The translations under genes and the position numbers were made by a program. From contig NZ_CP087952.1 in NCBI RefSeq assembly GCF_028752835.1, forward strand, positions 2,912,501 through 2,976,500: DNA of 64,000 nucleotides, in the 5' to 3' direction. Below, one piece after another: positions 23,321 to 31,503 of this stretch. Position 1 is the first letter of the stretch, and every line of letters starts with the position of its first letter. The DNA comes from Desulfosarcina sp. BuS5 (GTDB taxonomy: Bacteria > Desulfobacterota > Desulfobacteria > Desulfobacterales > BuS5). The notes under the pieces are model-generated. The model searched no databases, was not told the origin of the DNA, and saw only the letters and a list, made by a program, of their open reading frames with translations.

Positions 23321-23332
23321 CCCCGAGTTTAA

Positions 23333-23953
23333 ATGGATAATTTAAATGAAATATCAAAAACAATAGCTCTTTCAATGGGCGCCGGGTGGGCAAGCGGCAT
23401 TAATCTTTATCTTGCTGTTTTGATGCTTGGTCTGCTTGAGATAACCGGCAATATCAGCCTGCCCCCGGATTTGCAGATATTAAGCAATCCTATGGTGATC
23501 GGAGCGGCGGGTCTTATGTACCTTGTTAATTTTTTTGCGGATAAAACACCTGGGGTTGATACAGGATGGGATGTTATTCATACTTTTATCCGCATCCCTG
23601 CCGGTGCTCTACTTGCTGCATCCGCTGTTGGTGATGTTAATCCTGTTGTTGCACTTGCCGCAGCCATTGCAGGAGGGAGTATAGCCGCAGGCACGCATGC
23701 TGTTAAATCCGGAACCAGGGCGCTTATCAACACTTCTCCGGAGCCGTTTTCCAACTGGACAGCTTCAATAACGGAAGATCTTGCGGTTATTGCAGGGATA
23801 TGGACTGCTCTTTCCTATCCATGGCTCTTTATCGCATTACTGGTTATTTTTATTGTGCTGATGATATGGTTGCTGCCAAAAATATGGCAAGGAATAAAAA
23901 AAGTTTTCAGCTTCATTGCGCGTTTCTTTCAAAGAGATAAGGAGCATCAATAG
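23333..23953 (+). CDS. DUF4126 membrane protein
   Basis: Hydrophobic protein of 206 residues with about five membrane segments and the DUF4126 pattern (GWASGINLYLAVLMLGL near the N-terminus, FFADKTPGVDTGWDVIHTFIRIPAGALLAA in the middle). Function is unknown. It starts a plus-strand pair with tatD 46 bases downstream. The Shine-Dalgarno is poor, and the start sits just after a GC-rich stem-loop. Confidence 0.85.
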   Translation: MDNLNEISKTIALSMGAGWASGINLYLAVLMLGLLEITGNISLPPDLQILSNPMVIGAAGLMYLVNFFADKTPGVDTGWDVIHTFIRIPAGALLAASAVGDVNPVVALAAAIAGGSIAAGTHAVKSGTRALINTSPEPFSNWTASITEDLAVIAGIWTALSYPWLFIALLVIFIVLMIWLLPKIWQGIKKVFSFIARFFQRDKEHQ

Positions 23954-23999
23954 ACCTGGGGCGTGGAATAAAACGGGTCTGATACGGAATTAGTGAATT

Positions 24000-24782
24000 A
24001 TGAAATTATTCGATAGTCATTGTCATCTTGATGACCGGATCTTTAAAAAAGATTTTGATAATCTTATGCAGCGTGCTGCTGAGGCAGGTGTTGAGGCCGT
24101 AATGATCGTCGGCATTGACCTGGACAGTTCGAAAAAAGCGGTTGCAATGGCTAAATCAAATGCGTGCTTCTACGCGTCGACTGGTGTTCATCCTCACGAT
24201 GCAAAGAGTTGCAGCGAGAAGACAATAAAAGATCTTGTGAAAATTGCAAATGATGCGAATGTGCGGGCCTGGGGGGAGATCGGGCTCGATTTTAACAGGA
24301 TGTACTCGCCCGGAGATGTTCAGGAAAAATGGTTCATAAGGCAGCTTGAAACAGCAGATAGCCTGGAGCTGCCTGTGATTTTTCATGAAAGGGACAGCAA
24401 TGGCCGATTATTGAAGATTCTGAAGTCTTTTTTCAATCATAAGAGAAGAGGCGTTGTGCACTGCTTCAGCGGCAGCAGGGATGAACTGGGGGAGTATCTT
24501 GATATGGGATTGTATATCGGCATTACAGGTATACTTACCATAAAAAAACGGGGCGCTTATTTAAGGGATATTGTTAAAGATATACCTGTTGAAAGGCTTC
24601 TTGTAGAAACTGATGCCCCTTATTTGACCCCCGCCCCCGAGAAGAACCGCACAAGGAGAAATGAGCCTGCTTTTGTGCGGTCCGTTTTGCTTAAACTTGC
24701 GGAAGTAAGAAAAGATGATCCCGAATCGCTTGCGGAAAAAATTTGGAACAATACGTGCAGACTTTATGGGATTGACGGTTAA
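24000..24782 (+). CDS. tatD: TatD-family metal-dependent DNase
   Basis: TIM-barrel hydrolase of the amidohydrolase superfamily (260 residues). Metal ligands are visible as HCHLD at the N-terminus, GEIGLDF with the bridging Glu, FHERDS, VHCFSG and ETDAPYL. TatD proteins are 3'-5' DNases or RNases involved in DNA fragment processing and quality control. Convergent with the phosphomutase gene downstream. Confidence 0.95.
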   Translation: MKLFDSHCHLDDRIFKKDFDNLMQRAAEAGVEAVMIVGIDLDSSKKAVAMAKSNACFYASTGVHPHDAKSCSEKTIKDLVKIANDANVRAWGEIGLDFNRMYSPGDVQEKWFIRQLETADSLELPVIFHERDSNGRLLKILKSFFNHKRRGVVHCFSGSRDELGEYLDMGLYIGITGILTIKKRGAYLRDIVKDIPVERLLVETDAPYLTPAPEKNRTRRNEPAFVRSVLLKLAEVRKDDPESLAEKIWNNTCRLYGIDG

Positions 24783-24849
24783 TTGTAAAAGAATTTACGG
24801 GGATTGCATAATTCATTAAAAAAAACCGTCAACCGTAAACTGATAAACA

Positions 24850-26205
24850 TCAACCATTGCTTTGTTTCATTTCCTCCAGCACGGTTTCAACAAGATTCTT
24901 TATCTCACCCAGTCTCTCTTTGGTCAGGGCCTCAAAACGAAGCACAAGCGCAGGCTGAGTGTTGGATGCTCTGACCAGGCCCCATCCATCATCAAAGAGG
25001 ACTCGTACTCCGTCAATATCAATAACATTATATTCTTTTCGGAAGTATTCGGTCACCTTATCGACCAGGGCAAATTTTTTATTATCAGGGCATTCCACCC
25101 TTATTTCAGGTGTGGAGTAAGTTTTGGGAATATTAGAAAGAAGTTCTGATATTGTTTTCCCGGTATTCGCCATTATTTCAATAAGTCGGCATGATGCGTA
25201 TACAGCATCGTCAAAGCCCAAATAGCGATCTGAAAAAAATATGTGTCCGCTCATCTCTCCGGCCAAAGCGGCATTCTCCTGTTTCATCTTCTGTTTTATA
25301 AGGGAATGACCGGTTTTCCACATTATAGCTCTTCCGCCATGTTTTTCAATATCGTCATACATAACTTTGGAACATTTAACTTCCGAAATAAATGTAGCTC
25401 CCGGCTTTCGGCTCAGGATTTCCCTGGCAAAAATTATTAACAGTTTATCTCCGAATACAATTTCTCCGTTTTCATCCAGGATACCGATTCTGTCGCCGTC
25501 GCCGTCATAACCTATGCCGATATCCAGACCTTCCGATTTTACGAGATCGCTGAGATCTTTCATATTTTCAGCCACAGTCGGATCAGCCTCATGATTTGGA
25601 AATGTCCCATCCATTTCGCAGTAAATATCGAATACTCGGCAGCCAAGACTCTTGAGCAAAGGCACGGCAATTACACCTGCGGTGCCGTTGCCTGCATCAA
25701 TTCCAATCTTGAGGGGTTTTGAAATTTCAATGTTCTTTTGAATATATGCGTTGTAATCCGGGATAACGTTGCTTTCAGAAACTTTGCCTTGTCCAATAGC
25801 AAACTCGCCTTTATCTATTAATCCGCGTATCTTCTGAATCTCTTCACCATGAATAGAATCAGTCCCCATGCAAAGCTTAAAACCGTTGTATTCTTTAGGG
25901 TTATGACTTGCGGTCACCATGACCCCGCCTTCCTGGTTGAAGTGCTGGATCGAGAAGTAAAGAATCGGCGATGTGCAAACGCCGATATCCGTAACTTCAC
26001 ACCCGGTCGAAACAAGCCCTTCGATTACTTTTTTTGCATAAGATTCGGATGTTACCCGGCAGTCTCTCCCTACTGTAAGTCTGTTGCGCCCATGCTGCCG
26101 CAGGTATGTTCCGGCGGCTTTACCTATTAGTATAACTTCATCCCCGGTTATATCTTTACCGGCTACTCCTCTTATATCGTATTCTCTGAAAATTTCCGGA
26201 TTCAT
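24850..26205 (-). CDS. Phosphomannomutase/phosphoglucomutase (AlgC/ManB type)
   Basis: Alpha-D-phosphohexomutase of 451 residues that interconverts hexose 1- and 6-phosphates for sugar-nucleotide synthesis. The phosphoserine loop is TASHNPKEYNGFK near residue 97-109, the Mg2+ loop DGDGDRIG near 240, the sugar-specificity loop GEMSGHIFF near 320, and the phosphate-binding RASNTQPALVLRFEA near 415. The GEMSGH loop is typical of the bifunctional PMM/PGM subgroup. It lies 30 bases from uppP on the same strand. Confidence 0.94.
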   Translation of the reverse strand: MNPEIFREYDIRGVAGKDITGDEVILIGKAAGTYLRQHGRNRLTVGRDCRVTSESYAKKVIEGLVSTGCEVTDIGVCTSPILYFSIQHFNQEGGVMVTASHNPKEYNGFKLCMGTDSIHGEEIQKIRGLIDKGEFAIGQGKVSESNVIPDYNAYIQKNIEISKPLKIGIDAGNGTAGVIAVPLLKSLGCRVFDIYCEMDGTFPNHEADPTVAENMKDLSDLVKSEGLDIGIGYDGDGDRIGILDENGEIVFGDKLLIIFAREILSRKPGATFISEVKCSKVMYDDIEKHGGRAIMWKTGHSLIKQKMKQENAALAGEMSGHIFFSDRYLGFDDAVYASCRLIEIMANTGKTISELLSNIPKTYSTPEIRVECPDNKKFALVDKVTEYFRKEYNVIDIDGVRVLFDDGWGLVRASNTQPALVLRFEALTKERLGEIKNLVETVLEEMKQSNG

Positions 26206-26235
26206 GGTAATCTCCTTTACAGATTTAAGTCTTGT

Positions 26236-27054
26236 TCAGAAAACCAGCGCTGCAATTCCTGCCATCCAGCAGTAAGGCGCAAAAAAATGCATATTACCTT
26301 TTTTTACTATAAACAAAAGAACTTTAAGAGCAGAGTATCCTGTTATAAATGATGCCAGCATACCGAGCAGCGTTATGTTATCCGGCAGCATAGAGCCCAC
26401 CGGCAATTTTTTTATATTTAATATTTCAGCCCCGATAATGGCTGGAACGGACAAAAGAAATGAATACCTTGCCGCAGTCTCCCTGTTAAGTCCCAGATAT
26501 AATCCCGCCGCAATGGTCGAGCCTGATCTGGATATTCCCGGTATTATCGCAAAACCCTGTATCAACCCTATTACAAGTGAATCCTTGACAACAAAGCCAT
26601 CTATATTTCTCCCGCTTTTTGGTAAATAGCGGGTAAACCATAAAATAAAACCGGTAACAATAAGCATCACCCCAACCATTGCGACGGAAGAGAAGAGAGT
26701 ATCAGCCAGGCTGTGAAACATAAGCCCCAGGATACCTGTGGGCACAGAACCTGCTACTATCAAAAAGGCAAGTTTAAAATCAGGGTCTTTATAAATTTCA
26801 AATATAGATTTCTCTTTTCCGATCAACTGGTTAAGGCAGCGGAAAAGAGATATGATTATAGAAAGGATTTCCTTCCTGAAACATATTAAAACAACAAGAA
26901 GAGTGCCTACATGCACATTTATATCAAATGCCAGGGCACCATCTTTTAAACCAAAAATATTCTGTAAAATTACCAAATGTCCTGAGCTGCTTACAGGGAG
27001 AAATTCGGTAAGCCCCTGTATTATACCGAGTATGATTGCTTGAATTGGTTCCAC
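26236..27054 (-). CDS. uppP: Undecaprenyl-diphosphatase
   Basis: Integral membrane phosphatase (272 residues, about eight hydrophobic segments) that recycles undecaprenyl diphosphate to the monophosphate carrier used for peptidoglycan and other envelope polymers. The catalytic motifs are both present: GLTEFLPVSSSGHL near residue 14-27 and PGISRSGSTI near 172-181. BacA-type bacitracin resistance proteins belong here. Confidence 0.96.
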   Translation of the reverse strand: MEPIQAIILGIIQGLTEFLPVSSSGHLVILQNIFGLKDGALAFDINVHVGTLLVVLICFRKEILSIIISLFRCLNQLIGKEKSIFEIYKDPDFKLAFLIVAGSVPTGILGLMFHSLADTLFSSVAMVGVMLIVTGFILWFTRYLPKSGRNIDGFVVKDSLVIGLIQGFAIIPGISRSGSTIAAGLYLGLNRETAARYSFLLSVPAIIGAEILNIKKLPVGSMLPDNITLLGMLASFITGYSALKVLLFIVKKGNMHFFAPYCWMAGIAALVF

Positions 27055-27087
27055 CGGCAGGTTATATCCTATTCCAAAAAGTTTGCA

Positions 27088-27208
27088 TCAAGGTATATAT
27101 TGTCACATAATTCATTTCACAAGGCCAGAGGGAGGAAGGCGTATTGTAATACTCCGACGACCGATAACGCAGTGAAATTATTTATGTGACAATCTATATA
27201 TATTTTAA
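27088..27208. repeat. Dispersed hairpin repeat, copy 6
   Basis: Upstream of uppP. Arms TATATTGTCACATAA and TTATGTGACAATCTATA are inverted repeats, and the inner pair TTTCAC...GTGAAA and the core ATACTCCGACGACCGATAACGC match the other copies in reverse orientation. Confidence 0.75.
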
Positions 27209-27782
27209 AATGGGAACCCGGACCCATAGTAAAACATGAATCCATCATAGCCGCCGCCCTTGATCCCGGCAGCAGAAATATGCAAATATCGTACCCCACC
27301 CATCATTCGTATATTACTAAAAACTTTCATTGTTCCACCCCCCCGAACAATCGAAAATTAAAATAGCGTCTGCCGAAAAAATTGGTGGACTGTTGCTGAA
27401 AACCACTGCCGGCGTCAAAATAGGCGAACCATATACCATCATTGCTATTGTAGAAATGCTCACGCAATAAAACGTCCAGACCGACAACAGCTCCATTGTC
27501 GTCTATTCCGGAGCGAACATATGTACCCAAAATATCAATGTTGACCGACAAGCGGTCCCGTAAAAAATAGCCATAGCCGACATGCAATGCGGGCATTTCA
27601 CCTTTACCGCTATCGCCTGCGATAACAGAGGCATATGTATGTAATTCTTCAGTTCCTTTGAGGAAGCCGTCTCCCGGCCTTTCAACAGATTTTATATTCC
27701 TCGAACTCCCGTGATTCAGTTCTGACTGTTCCGAAGCTTCAATTTCGGAATAAAGGAAACAAAAAATAACGGTATCCTTCAT
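27209..27782 (-). pseudogene. PagL-like lipid A 3-O-deacylase, disrupted
   Basis: Outer-membrane beta-barrel protein similar to PagL/acyloxyacyl hydrolases. The first frame (27327-27782) has alternating barrel strands and ends FNFRLFGGVEQ. A run of seven G on the minus strand near 27338 precedes the stop; one more G would carry the frame on through VRYLHISAAGI, which resembles the PagL catalytic HisSer region, to a terminal aromatic residue (GFPF), as expected of a barrel end. The 5' end is also abnormal: no signal peptide is seen and the start codon ATGAAGGAT lies within the terminal repeat of a MITE-like element. PagL removes a 3-linked acyl chain from lipid A. Family call is moderate; the disruption is visible. 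Confidence 0.6.
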
Positions 27783-27900
27783 TAATGCTCAAAAGTAGTT
27801 TACACTTTTAAAGGTTCTCATTTTCTCGTTCCCATGCTCCAGCCTGGAAACCAAGCAAGAATCAACATAAAAAAGTGTAAACTGACAAATGAAGGATGCT
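27772..27900. mobile_element. MITE-like element 1
   Basis: About 129 bases bounded by inverted repeats: TATCCTTCATT...AGTAGTTTACACTTTT at the left and AAAAAAGTGTAAACT...AATGAAGGATGC at the right. No coding capacity. The same ends bound element 2 at 29191-29385. Insertion appears to have cut off the 5' end of the PagL-like gene. Confidence 0.7.
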
Positions 27901-27986
27901 ATAATATCGCATATTTCTAATTGTTTGACAATATTAATTATAACGAAATTTATAACCTTCCAGATATAATTTAAAAAAAATAGTTA

Positions 27987-28015
27987 TTGACAATTGTCGA
28001 CAATCATAATATTTT
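27987..28015 (+). promoter_or_regulatory. Promoter and operator of the GntR regulator gene
   Basis: TTGACA (27987-27992) and TATTTT (28010-28015) are 17 bases apart, a strong sigma-70 promoter. The spacer contains the perfect 12-base palindrome ATTGTCGACAAT (27993-28004), whose TGTCGACA core fits the operator consensus of FadR/FCD-type GntR repressors. A dimer bound there would block RNA polymerase, so autoregulation is likely. Confidence 0.7.
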
Positions 28016-28064
28016 TTTTGCATAACGTAACAATCAATCCTTAAGAACATTATAGAGTAAAATA

Positions 28065-28787
28065 ATGAAACAGACTACTTTTTCAAAGCCTAGATCCCTT
28101 GTTGACCAGATCAAACACGACCTTTGTGGTGCTATTGAAAAAGGCGACCTGTTGCCCGGCCAGCAATTAAAAGAGGTTGAACTGCAAAAATGGTTCGGGG
28201 TCAGCAGGGCCCCGATAAGAGAGGCTCTGCGCCTTCTTCAGGGCGATGGTCTAATCATAATGGATGATTATAAAAAACGATGCGTCAGAAGAATCACAAA
28301 AAAGGATATTGAAGAAATTTTCCCTGTCATGGCATGTCTTGAAGGGCTGGCAGCAGGTTGCGCCGCATCAAAAATCACAACGGAACAGATCGGTAAGTTA
28401 AACGAGATAAACTTAAAAATGGTGGCTGCCCATAAAGAAGAAAAATATAAATTATGTACCAGGCTCAATTATGAATTTCACAGCCTGATTATTAAAGTAG
28501 TCGACAACCATGCGATGAACCGGGCGATGAGGTCATTGACAAAAGGCTCAATATGGCTTTGGATCACTAATTGTTATTATGAAAGAGATAATTCAACCCT
28601 TCTGTCAATTTCAGAACATAACAGCATCATAACGGCCCTGAGAGAGAGAAACACCAAAAAAGCGGATCAGGAGGCACGCAACCATATAAATCAAGCTTAT
28701 CAACGATCACTGCAATTTGCTATATTTGATAATGAAGGTGATTATGTTTTGCCAATCCTTTCAAAGGATAAAGAAGTAATCAAATAA
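28065..28787 (+). CDS. GntR-family transcriptional regulator (FCD domain)
   Basis: Regulator of 240 residues: N-terminal winged helix-turn-helix (residues about 10-75, with GQQLKEVELQKWFGVSRAPIREALRLL) and an all-helical FCD effector domain (about 90-225). Such repressors commonly control CoA-thioester or carboxylic-acid catabolism and respond to an acid or acyl-CoA. It heads the catabolic series; its stop overlaps the start of the CoA-transferase remnant (TAATG), so the two were once cotranscribed. A palindromic operator lies in its promoter. Confidence 0.92.
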   Translation: MKQTTFSKPRSLVDQIKHDLCGAIEKGDLLPGQQLKEVELQKWFGVSRAPIREALRLLQGDGLIIMDDYKKRCVRRITKKDIEEIFPVMACLEGLAAGCAASKITTEQIGKLNEINLKMVAAHKEEKYKLCTRLNYEFHSLIIKVVDNHAMNRAMRSLTKGSIWLWITNCYYERDNSTLLSISEHNSIITALRERNTKKADQEARNHINQAYQRSLQFAIFDNEGDYVLPILSKDKEVIK

Positions 28788-29184
28788 TGGGGTATGCATT
28801 TTTGAAGAATGTTAGTGTTTTAGATTGTTCCATACTTATTCCGGGACATTACTGCGCCATGATACTGGCAGAAATAGGGGCGGAAGTAATCAAAGTAGAA
28901 CGGACCGTAACGGGAGATGGGATGAGGGATGTCATACCGGGCTGTTTCGACTATCTCAACGGTAACAAGAGGTTTATAACTCTTAATCTCAAGCATGAAA
29001 AAGGGATAGGGCTATTCACGAAAATTGCGGAGAAAGTCGGAGATTTCCTGTCGATAATTTAATTAACGCTGACAGTAATGAATCGGTAAAACCCGAGCCC
29101 GGCAGGGATAATAGTACAATCTTCTCAAAGTTAGGCTTAAGTCAAAAAGAGATTGATACATTAAAAAAAGAAAAAGCAATATAA
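28787..29184 (+). pseudogene. CaiB/BaiF family III CoA-transferase, internally deleted remnant
   Basis: The first 85 or so codons (28787-29062) match the N-terminus of family III CoA-transferases: VLDCSILIPGHYCAMILAEIGAEVIKVER, then a DY/N-GNKRFITLNLKHEKG stretch. The frame stops at 29062. In another frame just after, the sequence through 29184 encodes a typical CaiB C-terminus ending LGLSQKEIDTLKKEKAI. The middle of the protein, some 200-300 residues in intact members (about 400 in all), is missing. An internal deletion plus frame change is the simplest reading. Intact members would move CoA from one acid to another. Confidence 0.8.
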
Positions 29185-29190
29185 GGATTA

Positions 29191-29385
29191 GGCATCTTTC
29201 ATTAATGCCCAAAAGTAGTTAACACTTTTTTTTAATGTCAGAATCAGTATTTTACCGCAAAGTTCGCTGAAAACGCTGAGATATTACATTAAAAATCAAG
29301 TAGTTTTCTCTGCGTTTTTTGCGTTCTCGGCGGTAAAATTTAATTTTTTATACAAAATAAATGTAAACTGAGAATGAAGGATGCC
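29191..29385. mobile_element. MITE-like element 2 with nested inverted repeat
   Basis: Ends GGCATCTTTCATT and AATGAAGGATGCC are near-perfect inverted repeats shared with element 1, followed inward by AGTAGTTAACACTTTT and ATAAATGTAAACT. Inside is a second inverted repeat, ATTTTACCGC...GCGGTAAAATT with GCGTTTT tracts, that looks like a separate short element inserted into the first. Its right end supplies the sequence just before the acyl-CoA dehydrogenase start. Confidence 0.7.
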
Positions 29386-29401
29386 AAGGATTACAAAAAA
29401 A

Positions 29402-30553
29402 ATGGATTTTAAGCTTACCCAGGAAGAGAGGATATTAAGGGATTCATTAAAAGATTTTCTCAAAAAAGAGATCGCTCCTCTTGCGGAAGAATACGAATTT
29501 GAACAAAAAAATTTTACAAAAAAAATCTTCAAAAAGCTTGATACCTTCGGCTACGCATCTGCGCTGATTCCCGAAGATAATGGCGGTCTCGGGCTCGGAT
29601 TTATCAGCTATTCGATTATGGTGGAACAGCTTGCAAAGGTATGGGGGGCGCTCAGATCAATGGTTACCTCAAGCGGGTTGGCAACAAGACTGATTTCAAG
29701 AATAGGGACTAAAGAGCAGAGAGATAAATTCCTGCCTCGTTTATTAAGCATGGACGAGATCGCCTGTTTTGCATTAACGGAACCGAATGCCGGATCCGAT
29801 GCCGGCGCCATAGAGACGGAAGCAGTACGTGACGGCGATTCCTATATATTGAACGGAACCAAAACCCTTATTACCGGCGGAAGCATAGCGGATCTATTAT
29901 GTGTGTACGCAACAGTGGGCCCCGCAAAAAAAAACAAGGGGGTTACAGCATTTCTTGTAAAAAAAAATGAGTCGGAATTCCGAACCAGCGATATCCGCAA
30001 AATGGGAAACCGTTCATGCCCTCTTTCGGAAATAGTATTAAAAGACTGCCGGGTTCCAGTGAAAAATCGACTTGGTGAGGAAGGCGAAGGCCTCAAAATT
30101 GCTCTCGGCGGACTGAATGTGGGGAGGGTAACGGTAACATTCGGGGTAATAGGCGTTGCCCAGGCCGCTCTTGAAGCAGCAATCAGATATGCCAAAACAC
30201 GGCATCAGTTCGGGAAACCGATCGGGAGTTTTCAACTGGTTCAGGAACTGATCGTGGATATGGCTTTAAAGGTCGATACCGCCAGAATACTCGGCTATCG
30301 TGTGGCAACAATGCTCGATGAAGGGGCCGAGTGCCGACGGGAAGCGTCATTTGCAAAACTTTATGCAACCGAGGCGGCCGTTGACGTAACTTCCAGTGCC
30401 ATCCAGGTACACGGAGGATATGGGTACACGGAAGAATATCCTGTTGAAAGATATTATCGCGATGTCAGACATCTTACAATGGCCGAAGGAACCACCCAGA
30501 TACAGAAATTAATCATCGGACGGGATATTTTGAAGCTGTCAGCCATCAGATAA
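29402..30553 (+). CDS. Acyl-CoA dehydrogenase (first copy)
   Basis: FAD-dependent dehydrogenase of 383 residues that introduces an alpha-beta double bond in an acyl-CoA, passing electrons to ETF. Signatures are CFALTEPNAGSD (substrate/FAD site), the GYGYTEEYPVERYYRD loop and AEGTTQIQ, whose Glu is the likely catalytic base. The frame opens at 29381 within the MITE end, but the ATG at 29402 (MDFKLTQEER) gives the standard N-terminus and is preferred. With the BadI/BadH-like genes downstream, an alicyclic acyl-CoA is a plausible substrate, but sequence alone does not fix this. Confidence 0.92.
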   Translation: MDFKLTQEERILRDSLKDFLKKEIAPLAEEYEFEQKNFTKKIFKKLDTFGYASALIPEDNGGLGLGFISYSIMVEQLAKVWGALRSMVTSSGLATRLISRIGTKEQRDKFLPRLLSMDEIACFALTEPNAGSDAGAIETEAVRDGDSYILNGTKTLITGGSIADLLCVYATVGPAKKNKGVTAFLVKKNESEFRTSDIRKMGNRSCPLSEIVLKDCRVPVKNRLGEEGEGLKIALGGLNVGRVTVTFGVIGVAQAALEAAIRYAKTRHQFGKPIGSFQLVQELIVDMALKVDTARILGYRVATMLDEGAECRREASFAKLYATEAAVDVTSSAIQVHGGYGYTEEYPVERYYRDVRHLTMAEGTTQIQKLIIGRDILKLSAIR

Positions 30554-30655
30554 CATCGTTTTGGAAATAAAAATGTTAAATTTTAAGAAATACACCACCT
30601 ATCACCCAAAACCTAACACCTGAAACTTTATCTTAATCTTTCGGAGGCAGACATA

Positions 30656-31450
30656 ATGGATTTTAGTGAAATCATTTATCAAAAAAAAGACGGGGTAGCA
30701 AAAGTAATTATTAACAGACCTGACAGGTACAATGCCTTTACATCACTGACCCTTGTGGAGATGTTTCACGCTTTTCGGGATGCATGGGCGGATAAAAGCA
30801 TAGGAGTTGTTGTTCTGACCGGGACCGGCAATAAAGCATTCTGCACCGGGGGAGATCAGAAAACCAAAGATGATTCCGGATACGGAAAAGGTGAAGCAAA
30901 ATTCGATCTCCTTGATGCCCACGGGCAGTTAATCGAGGTAATCCGGGCTATCCCAAAACCTGTAATTGCCATGGTAAACGGTTTTGCCATAGGCGGAGGG
31001 AACGTCCTGCAGGTGGTCTGTGATTTAACCATTGCCTCTGATAACGCTAAATTCGGCCAGGCCGGTCCAAAGGTCGGAAGCTTTGACGCAGGTTTCGGAA
31101 CCGTCTTTCTTGCAAGACTGGTAGGGGAAAGAAAAGCCCGTGAAATCTGGTATCTCTGCCGTCAATATACAGCGCAGGAAGCTCTTGAGATGGGTCTGGT
31201 CAACAAGGTTGTACCCCAGGCGGAACTCGAGCAGGAGGTGGAAACCTGGTGCCGGGAAATTCTTCAAAAAGCGCCTACTTCCATATCATATATTAAAGCT
31301 TCGTTTAATGCCGATACCGATCATATCAACGGATTGAATGCAATGTCCAAACACGCGGTAAATCTTTTTTATACAACCGATGAAGCACACGAAGGTGTTC
31401 AGGCTTTCCTGGAAAAGAGACCGCCCGAATTCAGCAAATTTCGGGGATAG
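30656..31450 (+). CDS. Crotonase-family ring hydrolase, BadI/MenB type
   Basis: Enoyl-CoA hydratase/isomerase-fold protein of 264 residues. The segments AFCTGGDQ, IGGGNVLQVVCDLTIASDNAKFGQ and GPKVGSFDAGFG...KAREIWYLCRQY are shared by BadI (2-ketocyclohexanecarboxyl-CoA hydrolase, which opens the ring to pimelyl-CoA) and MenB (dihydroxynaphthoyl-CoA synthase, the reverse-type ring closure). Neighbouring BadH-like and acyl-CoA dehydrogenase genes, and no men genes nearby, favour ring cleavage in alicyclic or reduced-aromatic degradation. A related role in reduced polycyclic acid degradation is possible. Confidence 0.8.
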   Translation: MDFSEIIYQKKDGVAKVIINRPDRYNAFTSLTLVEMFHAFRDAWADKSIGVVVLTGTGNKAFCTGGDQKTKDDSGYGKGEAKFDLLDAHGQLIEVIRAIPKPVIAMVNGFAIGGGNVLQVVCDLTIASDNAKFGQAGPKVGSFDAGFGTVFLARLVGERKAREIWYLCRQYTAQEALEMGLVNKVVPQAELEQEVETWCREILQKAPTSISYIKASFNADTDHINGLNAMSKHAVNLFYTTDEAHEGVQAFLEKRPPEFSKFRG

Positions 31451-31453
31451 TAG

Positions 31454-31473
31454 GGGCACGATGCATCGTGCCC
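31454..31473. repeat. Perfect 20-base palindrome
   Basis: GGGCACGATGCATCGTGCCC lies just after the stop of the BadI-like gene, within GTAG...CTG flanks. It resembles in design the other short palindromes in this cluster. Confidence 0.85.
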
Positions 31474-31503
31474 TGTTAAGAATTTTTAAACAGGAGGAAA
31501 AAA

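Noticed and set aside
24770-24830. TTGACGGTT and AACCGTCAA between tatD and the phosphomutase as a terminator
   Set aside because: Loop of about 45 bases; the pairing may be chance, and no typical T tail is present.
30656-31450. MenB (menaquinone synthesis) as the primary call
   Set aside because: Sequence is compatible, but neighbours are acyl-CoA and hydroxyacyl-CoA dehydrogenases rather than men genes; kept as an alternative in the feature.
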